Counted from the first letter of the stretch, positions 1 through 9,698 are shown. The stretch is 64,000 nt of DNA from Mesorhizobium comanense (GCF_005503535.1 NZ_SCNN01000017.1:1-64000); one strand, 5' to 3'. Notes: a model not told the origin generated them from the letters alone. Numbers and translations: made by a program.

Positions 1-2864
1 AGCCCCATCCCCGCCGCCTGCCGCTCGATGGCGAACTCGACGATCAGGATGGCGTTCTTGGCGGCGAGACCGATCGTGGTCAGCAGGCCGACCTTGAAAT
101 AGACGTCGTTGGTCTGGCCGAAGAGCGTCGCCGCCGCGAGCGCGCCAAAGATGCCGATCGGCACCGACAGCATGACCGCGAACGGGATCGACCAGCTTTC
201 ATAGAGCGCGGCCAGGCACAGGAACACGACCAGCGCCGAGATTGCATAAAGCGCCATCGCCTGGTTGCCCGAAAGCCGCTCCTGGTGCGACAGCCCTGTC
301 CATTCATGGGAGTAGCCCGGCGGCAGCTGCGCGACGAGCTTGTCGATCTCGTCCATCGCCGCGCCCGAACTGACGCCCGCCGCCGCCGCGCCCTGGATCT
401 CGACCGCCGCCGAACCATTGTAGCGTTCGAGCCGGGGCGAACCGAAGGTCCAGTGGCTGGAGGCGAAGGCCGAGAACGGCACCATGGCGCCGCTGGAATT
501 GCGCACCTGCCATTTGTCGAGATCTTCCGGCTGCATGCGGAAATTGGCGTCCGACTGCATGTAGACCGGCTTCACCCGCCCGCGATCGATGAAGTCGTTG
601 ACATAGTCGCTGCCCCAGGCGCTGGACAGCGTGTTGTTGATGTCGGCGAGGCTCACGCCCAGCGCGCTCGCCTTCTCCTGGTCGATGTCGACCGAGAATT
701 GCGGCTGGTCCTCCTGACCGTTCGGACGCGTGTTGGCCAGAACCTTGCTCTGGGCGGCAAGGCCCAGCAGCTGGTTGCGCGTCTGGATCAGCGCATCATG
801 GCCTGCGCCGTTGACGTCCTGCAGGTAGAAGTCGAAGCCGTTGGTGTTGCCGAAACCCTGGATCGCCGGCGGCGCCAGCGCGAACACCTGCGCATCCCTG
901 ATCGCTCGGAAGGCGCCCATGGCGCGGCCGGCGATCGCCTGCGCGGCGGAACCCGCAGATTTGCGCTGGCTGAAATCCTTCAGCCGCACGAAGCCGATGC
1001 CGACATTCTGCCCGGCGCCGCCGAAGCCGAAGCCCGAGGCGGTGAAGACGCCTTCGACCGCGTCCTTCTCTTCCTTGAGATAGTGATCCGTCACCTGCGC
1101 CAGCACGCGCTCGGTGCGATCCTGCGTGGCGCCGACCGGCAGGGACACGCTGGTGATCAGGATACCCTGGTCCTCTTCCGGCAGGAAGGAACTGGGCAGC
1201 CGCGCGAACATCCAGCCCATGCCGATGACGATCGCCAGGAACACCACGAGAAAGCGCTTGCCCCGGTTGATGATGCCGTGCGAGCCGTCGCGATAGGCCG
1301 TCGTGCCGCGGTCGAACATCCGGTTGAACCAGCCGAACGGACCGGTCTGCGTCGCATGGTCCTTCGGCGGCCGCAGGATGGTGGCGCACAGCGCCGGCGT
1401 CAGCACCAGCGCCACCAGCACGGACAGCACCATGGCCGAGACGATGGTCACCGAGAATTGCCGGTAGATGATGCCGGTCGAGCCGCCGAAGAAGGCCATC
1501 GGCACGAACACCGCCGACAGCACGGTGGCGATGCCGATCAGCGCCCCGGTGATCTCGTTCATCGATTTTCGTGTCGCCTCTTTCGGCGGCAGCCCCTCCT
1601 CCGCCATGACGCGTTCGACGTTTTCCACCACCACGATGGCGTCGTCGACCAGAAGCCCTATCGCCAGCACCATGGCGAACATGGTCAGCGTGTTGACCGA
1701 ATACCCGAACAGGGACAGCACGCCGAACGTGCCGAGCAGCACCACCGGCACGGCGATGGTCGGGATGATCGTCGCCCGCAGATTCTGCAGGAAGATGAAC
1801 ATCACCAGGAACACCAGCACGATCGCCTCGGCCAGCGTCTTGACCACCTCCTCGATCGACAGCCGCACGAAGGGCGATGTGTCGTAGGGATAGACCACCT
1901 CGACGCCCTGCGGGAAGGTCGAGCTCAGCCGGTTGATCGTCGAGCGCACGGCTTCCGCCGTGCTGATGGCGTTGGCGCCGGTCGCCAGGTTGACGGCGAC
2001 GCCCGCCGCCGGCTTGCCGTTGTAATTGGCCTGCGTGGTATAGCTTTGGGCGCCGAGTTCCACGGTGGCGACGTCGTTGAGCCGCACCAGCGAGCCGTCG
2101 GTCTGGCTCTTCAGGATAATGTTGCGGAACTGTTCGGCCGTCTGCAGCCGGCTCTTGGCCGTCACCGTGGCATTGAGCTGCTGGCCCTTGCGCGCCGGCA
2201 GGCCGCCGAGCTGGCCGGCCGAGACCTGCGTATTCTGCGCCTGGATGGCGCTCGCGACATCGCTCGGCATCAGCGCGTATTTGGCGAGCTTGTCGGGATC
2301 GAGCCAGATGCGCATGGCATAGCCCGAGCCGAACAGCTGCGTGGAGCCGACACCCTCGACGCGCTTCAGCGTATCGTTGACGGTAGCGTTGACATAGTCG
2401 GCGAGATCGGTCGAGTTCATCTTGCCGTCGCTGGAGACGAAGCCGATGACCATCAGGAAGCCGGTCGAGGATTTCGACACGGTGATGCCGTTGCTCTGCA
2501 CCACTTGCGGCAGCTGCGACTGCACCAGCTGCAGCTTGTTCTGGGTCTGCACCTGCGCGGTATCGGGATCGGCGGAGCTGGTGAAGGTCAGCGTGATCGA
2601 GGCCTGCCCGGTCGAGGTCGATGTCGCCGTCATGTAGTCGAGATTGTCGATGCCGGTCATGCCCTGCTCGATGACCTTGGTCACCGAGTTCTCGACCGTT
2701 TGCGCATCGGCGCCCGGATAGGTGGCGCTGATGTTGACCGTGGTTGGCGCGATCTGCGGATATTGCGAGATCGGCAGTGATTGCAGCGCGAGCAGGCCGC
2801 CCAGCATGATCACGATGGCGATCACCCAGGCGAAGATCGGCCGGTTGATGAAGAATCCTGACAT
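1..2864 (-). CDS. RND efflux permease, AcrB/MexB type (partial, C-terminus off window)
   Basis: Inner-membrane drug/proton antiporter of the HAE1 RND family, the pump subunit of a tripartite efflux complex. The frame opens at an ATG at 2864 and stays open to the window edge, giving about 954 residues of a family that is usually about 1,040. The N-terminus has the usual first helix (begins MSGFFINRPIFAW). The paired aspartates of the proton relay are visible in GLLVDDAIVVVEN, and the motif KNAILIVEFA lies at the edge. The gene starts 3 bp after the stop of the adaptor gene 2868-4157, so the two are surely co-transcribed. Substrate cannot be read from sequence. The missing C-terminal part is only truncated by the window. 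Confidence 0.95.
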   Translation of the reverse strand, partial: MSGFFINRPIFAWVIAIVIMLGGLLALQSLPISQYPQIAPTTVNISATYPGADAQTVENSVTKVIEQGMTGIDNLDYMTATSTSTGQASITLTFTSSADPDTAQVQTQNKLQLVQSQLPQVVQSNGITVSKSSTGFLMVIGFVSSDGKMNSTDLADYVNATVNDTLKRVEGVGSTQLFGSGYAMRIWLDPDKLAKYALMPSDVASAIQAQNTQVSAGQLGGLPARKGQQLNATVTAKSRLQTAEQFRNIILKSQTDGSLVRLNDVATVELGAQSYTTQANYNGKPAAGVAVNLATGANAISTAEAVRSTINRLSSTFPQGVEVVYPYDTSPFVRLSIEEVVKTLAEAIVLVFLVMFIFLQNLRATIIPTIAVPVVLLGTFGVLSLFGYSVNTLTMFAMVLAIGLLVDDAIVVVENVERVMAEEGLPPKEATRKSMNEITGALIGIATVLSAVFVPMAFFGGSTGIIYRQFSVTIVSAMVLSVLVALVLTPALCATILRPPKDHATQTGPFGWFNRMFDRGTTAYRDGSHGIINRGKRFLVVFLAIVIGMGWMFARLPSSFLPEEDQGILITSVSLPVGATQDRTERVLAQVTDHYLKEEKDAVEGVFTASGFGFGGAGQNVGIGFVRLKDFSQRKSAGSAAQAIAGRAMGAFRAIRDAQVFALAPPAIQGFGNTNGFDFYLQDVNGAGHDALIQTRNQLLGLAAQSKVLANTRPNGQEDQPQFSVDIDQEKASALGVSLADINNTLSSAWGSDYVNDFIDRGRVKPVYMQSDANFRMQPEDLDKWQVRNSSGAMVPFSAFASSHWTFGSPRLERYNGSAAVEIQGAAAAGVSSGAAMDEIDKLVAQLPPGYSHEWTGLSHQERLSGNQAMALYAISALVVFLCLAALYESWSIPFAVMLSVPIGIFGALAAATLFGQTNDVYFKVGLLTTIGLAAKNAILIVEFAIERQAAGMG

Positions 2865-2867
2865 GGC

Positions 2868-4157
2868 TCAGTTCCCGGTCGAGGCGCCTTGCGCCGGCTT
2901 CTGGCCACTGTCGGCGACGGTGGAGGTGGCGGGCGCGGTCGACGAGGTCTGCGCGCGATCCTTGATCTCGCCGGTCGCCTCGTCGATCGTCACTTCGACG
3001 CCGGTGGCGTCGCCGCCGGGGCGCACCAGCTGCAGCCCCTCGACAATGACGCGGTCGCCGTCACCGACGCCCGAATCCACCAGCCAGTTGTTGCCGACCG
3101 TGTTGCGCACGGTGAGCACGCGGGTCTCGACCTTGCCCTGCGCATTGATGACCATGGCGGTCGCTTCGCCCTTGGTGTTGCGGGTGACGCCGCGTTGCGG
3201 CACCAGGAAACTGTTTTGCGCAACGCCCTCCTCGACCAGCGCGCGCACATACATTCCGGGCAGCAGCAGCCGGTCGGGATTGGGGAATTCGGCCCTCAGC
3301 GCAAAGGTGCCGGTGGTCTGGTCGACATTGGCGCCGGCGAATTCCAGCTTGCCAGTCTGCTGGTAGATGGTGCCGTTCTCCAGTTTCAGCTTTACCGAGA
3401 CATTGGGGCCGCTGAATTTCAGCCGCCCTTCCGAGATCGCCTGGCGCAGGTTGAGCAGGTTGGTGCTCGACTGGGTGACGTCGACATTGATCGGGTCGAG
3501 CGAGCGGATGGTGGTCAGCACCGTCGACTGGTTGGTTGTCACCAGCGCGCCGGGCGTCAGCGTCGACTTGTCGATGCGGCCGGCGATCGGCGCGGTGACC
3601 GAGGTGCGGTTGAGGCTGATGCGCGCGGTCTCGACGCTCGCCTTGGCCGAGGCGACATCGGCCTGCGCCTGCGCCAGCGTGGCGGCGGCATCGTCGTAAT
3701 CCTGTTTGGAAACAACGTTCTGCTTCAACAGCCCGGCATAACGGTCGAACTTCGCTTGCGCGGTCGGCACCGCCGCTTCCGCCTTCTGCTGCGCCGCCAG
3801 CGCGCTGTCATAGGCCGCCTGGTAGCTGGCCGGGTCGATCAGGTAGAGCGGCTGGCCCACGACAACCTCGGCGCCTTCCTTGAAAAGGCGCTGCTGGATG
3901 ATGCCGTCGACCTGCGGACGCACCTCGGCGACCAGCGACGCGGCGGTGCGGCCGGGCAGTTCCGCCGTGATGGCCACCGATTGCGGATGCAGCGTCACGA
4001 CGCCGACCTCCGGCTTGCCGACGCCGCCCATGCCGGCCGGCGCCTTGCTTCCTTCCTGCGAGCAGGCCGCCAGCAGGAAAGCCGCGCAGGCCATGCCAGC
4101 CCATGGCGCGAGGCGGCGGCGCATCGGCAGCGCAAAATGATTAGACGGGATAGGCAT
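2868..4157 (-). CDS. RND periplasmic adaptor lipoprotein (AcrA/MexA type)
   Basis: Membrane-fusion protein linking an RND pump to an outer-membrane channel. The N-terminus carries a signal peptide with a lipobox (LLAAC, Cys about residue 32), so the mature protein is probably a lipoprotein. It is followed by the lipoyl/barrel-sandwich half motifs, a long coiled-coil hairpin rich in Ala/Gln and a beta-barrel. The start is uncertain. ATG 4157 has a weak GAAAGA-like ribosome site and overlaps the upstream pump gene by 17 bp. ATG 4124 gives a cleaner signal peptide but has no visible ribosome site. Length is 429 or 418 residues, usual for the family. The acidic, Ser/Thr/Ala-rich tail after the last barrel is probably disordered. 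Confidence 0.93.
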   Translation of the reverse strand: MPIPSNHFALPMRRRLAPWAGMACAAFLLAACSQEGSKAPAGMGGVGKPEVGVVTLHPQSVAITAELPGRTAASLVAEVRPQVDGIIQQRLFKEGAEVVVGQPLYLIDPASYQAAYDSALAAQQKAEAAVPTAQAKFDRYAGLLKQNVVSKQDYDDAAATLAQAQADVASAKASVETARISLNRTSVTAPIAGRIDKSTLTPGALVTTNQSTVLTTIRSLDPINVDVTQSSTNLLNLRQAISEGRLKFSGPNVSVKLKLENGTIYQQTGKLEFAGANVDQTTGTFALRAEFPNPDRLLLPGMYVRALVEEGVAQNSFLVPQRGVTRNTKGEATAMVINAQGKVETRVLTVRNTVGNNWLVDSGVGDGDRVIVEGLQLVRPGGDATGVEVTIDEATGEIKDRAQTSSTAPATSTVADSGQKPAQGASTGN

Positions 4158-7100
4158 GGTCTGGATCTTTCGCTGGGGTTGCGGTCGCCGCCTGGCGGTC
4201 GGCATCGGATCGTTCGACGAGCAGCCGGGAGAGATGCCGGCCGAGGAAGCGCTGGAGGTCGTCCATGAAAGTGTAGACGACCGGCACATAGACAAGGCTG
4301 AGCACGGTCGAGGAGATAAGGCCGCCGATGACGGCGATCGCCATCGGCGCGCGCGTCTCGGCATCGGCGCCGATGCCGAGCGCGATCGGCAGCATGCCGA
4401 CGCCCATGGCGATCGATGTCATGACAATGGGGCGCGCCCGCTTGCGGGCGGCGTCGAGCAGTGCTTCGAAGCGGCTCATCCGACGCTCCTTCTCCGCGAC
4501 CAGGGCGTACTCTACCAGCAGGATCGAGTTCTTGGCCGCGATGCCCATCAGCATCAATATCCCGATCAGCGGCGATATGCCAAGCGCCTTGCCGGTAATG
4601 AGCATGAAGCCGAGCGCGCCGCCGACGGAGAGCGGCAGCGCGACCAGGATGGTCACCGGCTGCACGAAGCCGCGGAACAGAAGCACCAGGGTCAGGTACA
4701 TCAGCAGGATGCCCGCGGCGATCGCGGTGGCGAAGCCGGAGAACAGCTCCTGCATGCGCGCGGCGTCGCCGCGCGACAATTCGTGCACGCCGGCCGGCAG
4801 GTCGCGCATGACAGGCAAGGCGCGTATCGCCGAGGTCGCCTGGCCGAGCGTCAGGTCCGACAGGTCTGCCTCGATCGTGGCGCTGCGGCTGCGCCCCACC
4901 CGCGTGATGCTGTTGGGCCCGGCGTTGAAGCCGATGTCGGCGACCGCGCCGAGCGGCACGGTGCCCTTGGCGCCGGTAAGCGGCAGCACCGCCAGCTTGG
5001 CGGGATCGTCGATCGCGCCGTCCGGCAAGGTCACCATGATCGACACCTGGCGGTCGCCGAGATTGAACTTGGCAAGGCTGGTGTCGGTGTCGCCGATGGT
5101 GGCGATCTTCACCATCGAGGCGATCTCGGTCGGCGTCACGCCAAGCGCGGCGGCCCTGGCGCTGTCGGGCCGCACGATCAATTCCGGCTTGGTCGTCGCC
5201 GCCGTCGACTTCGGGTTGATCAGCCCCGGCACCGACTTCATCTGCTCGATCAGTTCGGCGCTCGCCTTCTCCAGCGCGGCGCCGTCGTCGGCAACCAGCG
5301 TGATCGCCACCTTGGCGCCGGCAAAACCGTCGGCGCCGAACTGGATGCGCGCGCCCGCAACCTCGTTGAGCTTCGGCGAGGCCTCGGCCTCGAACTGCTG
5401 CTGGCTCATCGCGCGTTCGCCGCGCGGCTTCAGGTTGACGGTGATGTTGGCGGTGCGCACCTCGGCCGAGCTCGAGCCCTGGTTGGGGCCGCCGCCGGAA
5501 GACGCGGCCGTGCCGATGGTGGCGAAAATGCTGTCGACGGCCGGCTCGTCCCTGAGGCGCCTGGTGATGTCCTGCACCACGGCGGTGGTCTGCTCGATCG
5601 TGGATCCCGGCTGCAATTCGACCGAGATCATCGAGCGGCCGCGATCGGCCGCCGCCATGAACTCCGTCGGCAGTTTCGTGGCCAGCATCATCGACCCGGC
5701 AAAGAAGGCGATGCCGGCGGCGAGCGTGATCCAGCGATGGTCGAGCGCCTTGCGCAGCAGCCATAGATAGGTCGGCACCCAGCGCGGCATGTCGTCCTCG
5801 TCGTGGCCGCCGGCGCGCACCAGATAGGCGCCCATCAGCGGCGTCAGCATGCGCGCCACAAGCAGCGAGAACAGCACCGAGACGCAGACCGCGACGGCGA
5901 AGGAAAAAAAGAACTTTCCCGGAATGCCCGGCATGAAGGCGACAGGCACGAAAACCGCCACGATCGTTGCCGTGGTCGCCACCACGGCCAGCCCGATCTC
6001 GTCGGCCGCCTCGATCGCCGCCTGGTAGGCGCTGGCGCCGGTCTGGCGCATATGGCGAACGATGTTCTCGATCTCCACGATCGCGTCGTCGACCAGGATG
6101 CCGACCACCAGCGACAGCGCCAGAAGCGTGATGTTGTTGAGCGAGATGTCGAACGCCACCATCACCGCGAAGGTCGGGATCAGCGACAGCGGCATGGCGA
6201 CCGCCGAGACCAGCGTCGCCCTGATGTCGCGCAGGAACAGCCAGACCACGCCGACCGCCAGCAGCGCGCCGAGCCACAGCGCCTCGAGCGCGGCATCGTA
6301 GCTCTCCTGCACAAAACCGGAGGACGAGGTGACCTCGGTGAATTTGGCGACGGTCGTCCCCGCGCCCATTTCGGCGATCGCCGCCCGCGCCGCCTTGACC
6401 ACGTCGATCTCGCTCGATCCGACCGAGCGGTAGACATTGAAGGCGACGACCTGCCGGCCGTCGAAATAGGCCGCCTGGCGCGGCTTTTCCCAGCTGTCGG
6501 TGACGGTGCCGAGATCCTTGAGCCTGACGTCGCCGGCGCCGGTGAGTGCGATGCGCGTGTCGGCCAGCGCCTCGACGGTGGTGGCGCTCGCCAGCGTGCG
6601 CACCGACTGTTCCTGCCCGCCGATGGTCGTGCGGCCGCCCGGCTGGTTGACGTTGTTGGAAGCGAGCGTCTGGCTGACATCGCCGGCGCTGATGCCGAGC
6701 GCGGCGAGCCGGTCGGGGTCGAGCGCGACGCGGATGACGCGGTCGACGCCGCCCGAGCGCGTCACCTTGGAGACGCCGTCGACGCCGAGCAGCACCTTGG
6801 CGACATCGTTGTCGATGTACCAGCTCAGCGCATCTGGCGACAGCGTCGGCGCCTCGACGACGAAGGTCAGCACCGAATTGCCTGATGCGTTGACCTTGGC
6901 CACGACCGGCGTCAGGGCCGCCGCCGGCAGGCTGGATTGCACCTGCGAGACGGCGTTGCGCACGTCGTTGGCGGCCGTCTCCGGATCGGTGCCGAGCGTG
7001 AACTCGACCGTGGTGACGGAAGAACCCTCGCCGATCGAGGTCGAGACGTCGTCGACGCCTTCGAGCGTCGCCACCGTGTTCTCGATGACGCGGGCGACCT

Positions 7101-7287
7101 GTACTTCCATCTCGCTTGGCGCGGCGCCCGGCTGCGATACCGTGACGGTGACCGTCGGCAGGTCGATGTCGGGCATGTTGTTGGTGCGCAGGTGGGAAAA
7201 GCCCCACAGGCCGGCAATGGTCAGCGACAAAAACAGCACGATGGTCGGCACCGGGTTGCGGATCGACCAGGAGGAAATGGCGTTCAT
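4141..7287 (-). CDS. RND efflux permease, second pump of the operon
   Basis: Full-length RND/HAE1 permease of 1,048 residues. The N-terminal helix is followed by NNMPDIDLPTVTVTV, the region entering the first porter domain. The proton-relay Asp pair appears in GILVDDAIVEIEN, and the AKNSILLVEYAL motif marks the second transmembrane half. It overlaps the upstream adaptor gene by 4 bp (ATGA), so translation is coupled. It differs clearly from the pump at 1-2864 and is not a recent duplicate: its N-terminus resembles the broader MdtB/efflux group rather than MexB. It acts in the inner membrane. The substrate is unknown; the neighbouring Spy-like protein suggests envelope-active compounds. Confidence 0.95.
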   Translation of the reverse strand: MNAISSWSIRNPVPTIVLFLSLTIAGLWGFSHLRTNNMPDIDLPTVTVTVSQPGAAPSEMEVQVARVIENTVATLEGVDDVSTSIGEGSSVTTVEFTLGTDPETAANDVRNAVSQVQSSLPAAALTPVVAKVNASGNSVLTFVVEAPTLSPDALSWYIDNDVAKVLLGVDGVSKVTRSGGVDRVIRVALDPDRLAALGISAGDVSQTLASNNVNQPGGRTTIGGQEQSVRTLASATTVEALADTRIALTGAGDVRLKDLGTVTDSWEKPRQAAYFDGRQVVAFNVYRSVGSSEIDVVKAARAAIAEMGAGTTVAKFTEVTSSSGFVQESYDAALEALWLGALLAVGVVWLFLRDIRATLVSAVAMPLSLIPTFAVMVAFDISLNNITLLALSLVVGILVDDAIVEIENIVRHMRQTGASAYQAAIEAADEIGLAVVATTATIVAVFVPVAFMPGIPGKFFFSFAVAVCVSVLFSLLVARMLTPLMGAYLVRAGGHDEDDMPRWVPTYLWLLRKALDHRWITLAAGIAFFAGSMMLATKLPTEFMAAADRGRSMISVELQPGSTIEQTTAVVQDITRRLRDEPAVDSIFATIGTAASSGGGPNQGSSSAEVRTANITVNLKPRGERAMSQQQFEAEASPKLNEVAGARIQFGADGFAGAKVAITLVADDGAALEKASAELIEQMKSVPGLINPKSTAATTKPELIVRPDSARAAALGVTPTEIASMVKIATIGDTDTSLAKFNLGDRQVSIMVTLPDGAIDDPAKLAVLPLTGAKGTVPLGAVADIGFNAGPNSITRVGRSRSATIEADLSDLTLGQATSAIRALPVMRDLPAGVHELSRGDAARMQELFSGFATAIAAGILLMYLTLVLLFRGFVQPVTILVALPLSVGGALGFMLITGKALGISPLIGILMLMGIAAKNSILLVEYALVAEKERRMSRFEALLDAARKRARPIVMTSIAMGVGMLPIALGIGADAETRAPMAIAVIGGLISSTVLSLVYVPVVYTFMDDLQRFLGRHLSRLLVERSDADRQAATATPAKDPDHAYPV

Positions 7288-8462
7288 CGCGACGCCTCCG
7301 CCGCCTGTGCGCCATCCCCGGCCTGCGCCGCTTCGGCGGTATCGGCGGCGACGCGCACGAGGTTGCCGTCACTGAGGAAGCCGGCCCCGGCGACCACGAC
7401 ATCGTCGCCCTGCGCGAGCCCGCTTTCGATCGCGACACGGCCATTGTGACGGGTGCCGGTCGTCACCGGGCGCATGGCGGCCTTGCCGGAAGCATCGACG
7501 ACGAACACCGCCGGCTTGCCGTCCTGCCAGACCAGCGCGGCCTCAGCGACGCTCAGCTGTTGCGCGGCCGCACCCGCGATCGACACGCGGGCGAACATGC
7601 CGGGCCTCAGGCCAGAGCCTTCGCCAAGCGCGACATAGACCGTGGCGAGCCGCGTCGTCGAATTCACCGTCTGGCCGATCGAGGAGACGCTGCCCGCGAA
7701 ATGGCGGCCGGCCGCGTCGACGACATCGGCGGCCTGCCCGACCGAAATGGCCGGCAGGTCTTTTTCGGGAACGAGCACGCCGGCCTCGAGCCTGCCGGCG
7801 CGGATGATCTTCATCAGCTCGGTGCCGGCCTGCACGATGGAGCCGGTCACCGCCGGGCGGCTGGAGATGATGCCGTCGAAAGGCGCGCGGATGGTGGTGC
7901 GGTCAAGCTCGGCCTGCAACCGGTCGGCGGCGGCCTGCGCCTGCTCGACCTGCGCCCGTCCGGTTTTTACGGCCGTCGCCCTGTCTTCCGCCGTCTCCGT
8001 GCTGATGGCGTTGCTTGCCAGCAATTTGCTGGCGCGGGCGGCCGCGGAGACGGCCGAGTCCAGCGTGGCCTGAGCCTGCGTGACGGCGGCTTTCTGCTCC
8101 GCCAGTTGCGCCTTGAGCAGCGAGGCGTCGAGCCGCGCCACGACATCGCCGGCGCGCACGCTGTCGCCTTCCGTGACCAGCATGTCGGTCAGCCGCAATC
8201 CGCTCTCCTCGGCGCCGATGGTCGCTTCCTGCCAGGCAGCGACGGTGCCGGTGGCGCTGATCGACGACGTGACAGGCTCGGCGCGCGCCTTCTCTACCGT
8301 AACGGTCAAGGTCGCGGCCTTCAGCGCCGAAGCCGCCGGCGCGGCGGCCTCGGCCGTCGTCGCGCGGCCATAGGCCTTCAGCGCCGCCATTGTGGCGAGC
8401 ACGATCAGCACGGCCGCGAGCACGACATAGGTTTTACGCGATCTTGCGGTCATGATGTCCAT
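7284..8462 (-). CDS. RND periplasmic adaptor (HlyD/MdtA type)
   Basis: Adaptor for the pump at 4141-7287. It is 392 residues with an N-terminal uncleaved-anchor-like helix (about residues 11-28) and no lipobox. The lipoyl half motifs flank a coiled-coil hairpin (about residues 100-190, rich in Ala/Gln/Lys), followed by DRTTIRAPFDGII, a hallmark of the family, then the beta-barrel and membrane-proximal domains. It is the first gene of the four-gene efflux operon. ATG 8462 is taken as the start; ATG 8453 in the same frame is equally possible. No strong ribosome site precedes either. Confidence 0.93.
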   Translation of the reverse strand: MDIMTARSRKTYVVLAAVLIVLATMAALKAYGRATTAEAAAPAASALKAATLTVTVEKARAEPVTSSISATGTVAAWQEATIGAEESGLRLTDMLVTEGDSVRAGDVVARLDASLLKAQLAEQKAAVTQAQATLDSAVSAAARASKLLASNAISTETAEDRATAVKTGRAQVEQAQAAADRLQAELDRTTIRAPFDGIISSRPAVTGSIVQAGTELMKIIRAGRLEAGVLVPEKDLPAISVGQAADVVDAAGRHFAGSVSSIGQTVNSTTRLATVYVALGEGSGLRPGMFARVSIAGAAAQQLSVAEAALVWQDGKPAVFVVDASGKAAMRPVTTGTRHNGRVAIESGLAQGDDVVVAGAGFLSDGNLVRVAADTAEAAQAGDGAQAAEASR

Positions 8463-8702
8463 GGCCGTTGGTCCGCTGCGAAAGCGGCAGCGACAGGCGA
8501 AAGGCGGCGAAGCTCAGGCGAATGGCGCCCTTCAGTGCGGGGGAAGACGGCACCTGCGGCTGGGCTGCGTGATTGTCGCGCGGCAAGTATCTTGGGCTGG
8601 CCGATGCGATCAGCCGCAGCAGCATCAGGGCTTCCCACATTGGCGTGCTTCCAGTTCGATGGGTTCAAAAGCAGGCCCTGATCGGGCCAGCCATGATTTG
8701 AA

Positions 8703-8778
8703 CCGGATGGCGCAGTTACGCGCGCCATCCGGGAAGTTCCGGCCAGCCCGAGAACGGGTTGGGTACCGGGCTGGCCGG
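8703..8778. terminator. Two adjacent perfect hairpins between the Spy-like gene and the efflux operon
   Basis: Positions 8703-8713 and 8722-8732 form a perfect 11-bp stem with an 8-base loop. Positions 8739-8750 and 8767-8778 form a perfect 12-bp stem with a 16-base loop. They lie just downstream of the minus-strand Spy-like gene, which ends at 8788, and upstream of the efflux operon. Neither is followed by a run of U, so they could be a Rho-assisted end, an attenuator or an mRNA-stability element. The rest of the 8463-8787 gap shows no coding signal. Confidence 0.5.
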
Positions 8779-8787
8779 CGCAGCCGG

Positions 8788-9519
8788 TCAGAGCTGCTCG
8801 CCATTCCCGGGCTGGGGTGGCGGGCCGCCTTCATTGGGCAGGCCTCTTGGGCCGGCTGCATCATTCGGCGGACCGCCCCAGGGACCGGGGGGTGGTCCAT
8901 GGGGGCGTTCCGCCGAAGCGAGGATTTCGAGCTGTTCGGGCGAGAGCTTGGCGCGCAGTTCCGTGATCGCGTCCTTCAGCTTGGCCGCCGAAGCCGCGCG
9001 GGCCGTGACGTCGTCGGCCAGCCTTTCCTGGAATGCGAAGGGATCGGCCTTGCCGCCGGGTCCCGCATCGGGGCCTTTCGCCTGAGGCCCACCATCCGGC
9101 CCGCCAGGACCTCCGGTGCCGCCGGGGCCGCGATCATGGCGCGGCGGCGCAAGCACCGCTTGCAGCGCGCTGGTGTAGTCGCGCCAGGCGTCGAGCTGTT
9201 CGGAGCGGATGCCGACGCGCGTTTCCAGCGCCGCCAGCCGCGCGGCCAGCATGAATTCCGGCGGCGGTCCCATGCGGCGGGGACCAGGGCCTTCCGGCCC
9301 GAAGCCTCCCGGGCCAAAGTGTGCCGGGCCAAAGCCTTTCGGACCATGCGGCATCGGGCCGTGCGGGCCGGGACCGAGGTCGGGACCGCCCTGCATGGCC
9401 ATCATTGGTGGCATGGGCGGCGCCTCGCCGGGCGCGCCGCCGGGATCGGGCTGCGCCGCAAAAGCGGGGTGGATGGCGGCGAGGGAAAACAGGCCGAGCG
9501 CAAGAAGTCTGTTGCGCAT
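8788..9519 (-). CDS. Spy/CpxP-like periplasmic protein with Gly/Pro-rich segment
   Basis: Exported protein of 243 residues. The start at ATG 9519 is fixed by an AAGGA ribosome site 8 bases upstream and a classical Sec signal peptide (ends ...HPAFA). The mature protein has a long GP/GPxG-rich segment (about residues 27-85). A helical region with Leu/Ala/Arg heptads follows, containing LSPEQLEILA, which matches the LTxxQ-type motif of the Spy/CpxP chaperone-like family. A second Gly/Pro-rich tail ends the protein. Family members are periplasmic chaperones or sensors of envelope stress. It is divergent from the two-component genes and followed by the efflux operon, which suggests it is a member of their regulon. 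The family call is moderate; the low-complexity regions make similarity hard to judge by eye. Confidence 0.75.
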   Translation of the reverse strand: MRNRLLALGLFSLAAIHPAFAAQPDPGGAPGEAPPMPPMMAMQGGPDLGPGPHGPMPHGPKGFGPAHFGPGGFGPEGPGPRRMGPPPEFMLAARLAALETRVGIRSEQLDAWRDYTSALQAVLAPPRHDRGPGGTGGPGGPDGGPQAKGPDAGPGGKADPFAFQERLADDVTARAASAAKLKDAITELRAKLSPEQLEILASAERPHGPPPGPWGGPPNDAAGPRGLPNEGGPPPQPGNGEQL

Positions 9520-9698
9520 GATGTGGTTCCTTTCATCCATGCTTCGGACGATCAGGAGGATAGGAAGGCTGTTTGTCCGCTTCGCGTCGGCGTGTTGCCG
9601 AAGGTTTCCGCAAAGGGGCAATTTGTTTCCGAATGTTTCCACCGGCCCGCCAGCAACATTGCGTTGCAATTTTCCATGCCGCTGGCGCGCGCTCTCCC

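Noticed and set aside
285..2780. Long plus-strand open frame of 831 codons
   Set aside because: It is the antisense shadow of the RND permease. The product is Arg/His/Asp-rich without domains, typical of GC-rich antisense frames.
3995..7444. Long minus-strand frame of 1,149 codons
   Set aside because: Shadow of the second RND pump in another frame; low-complexity Arg/Gly-rich product.
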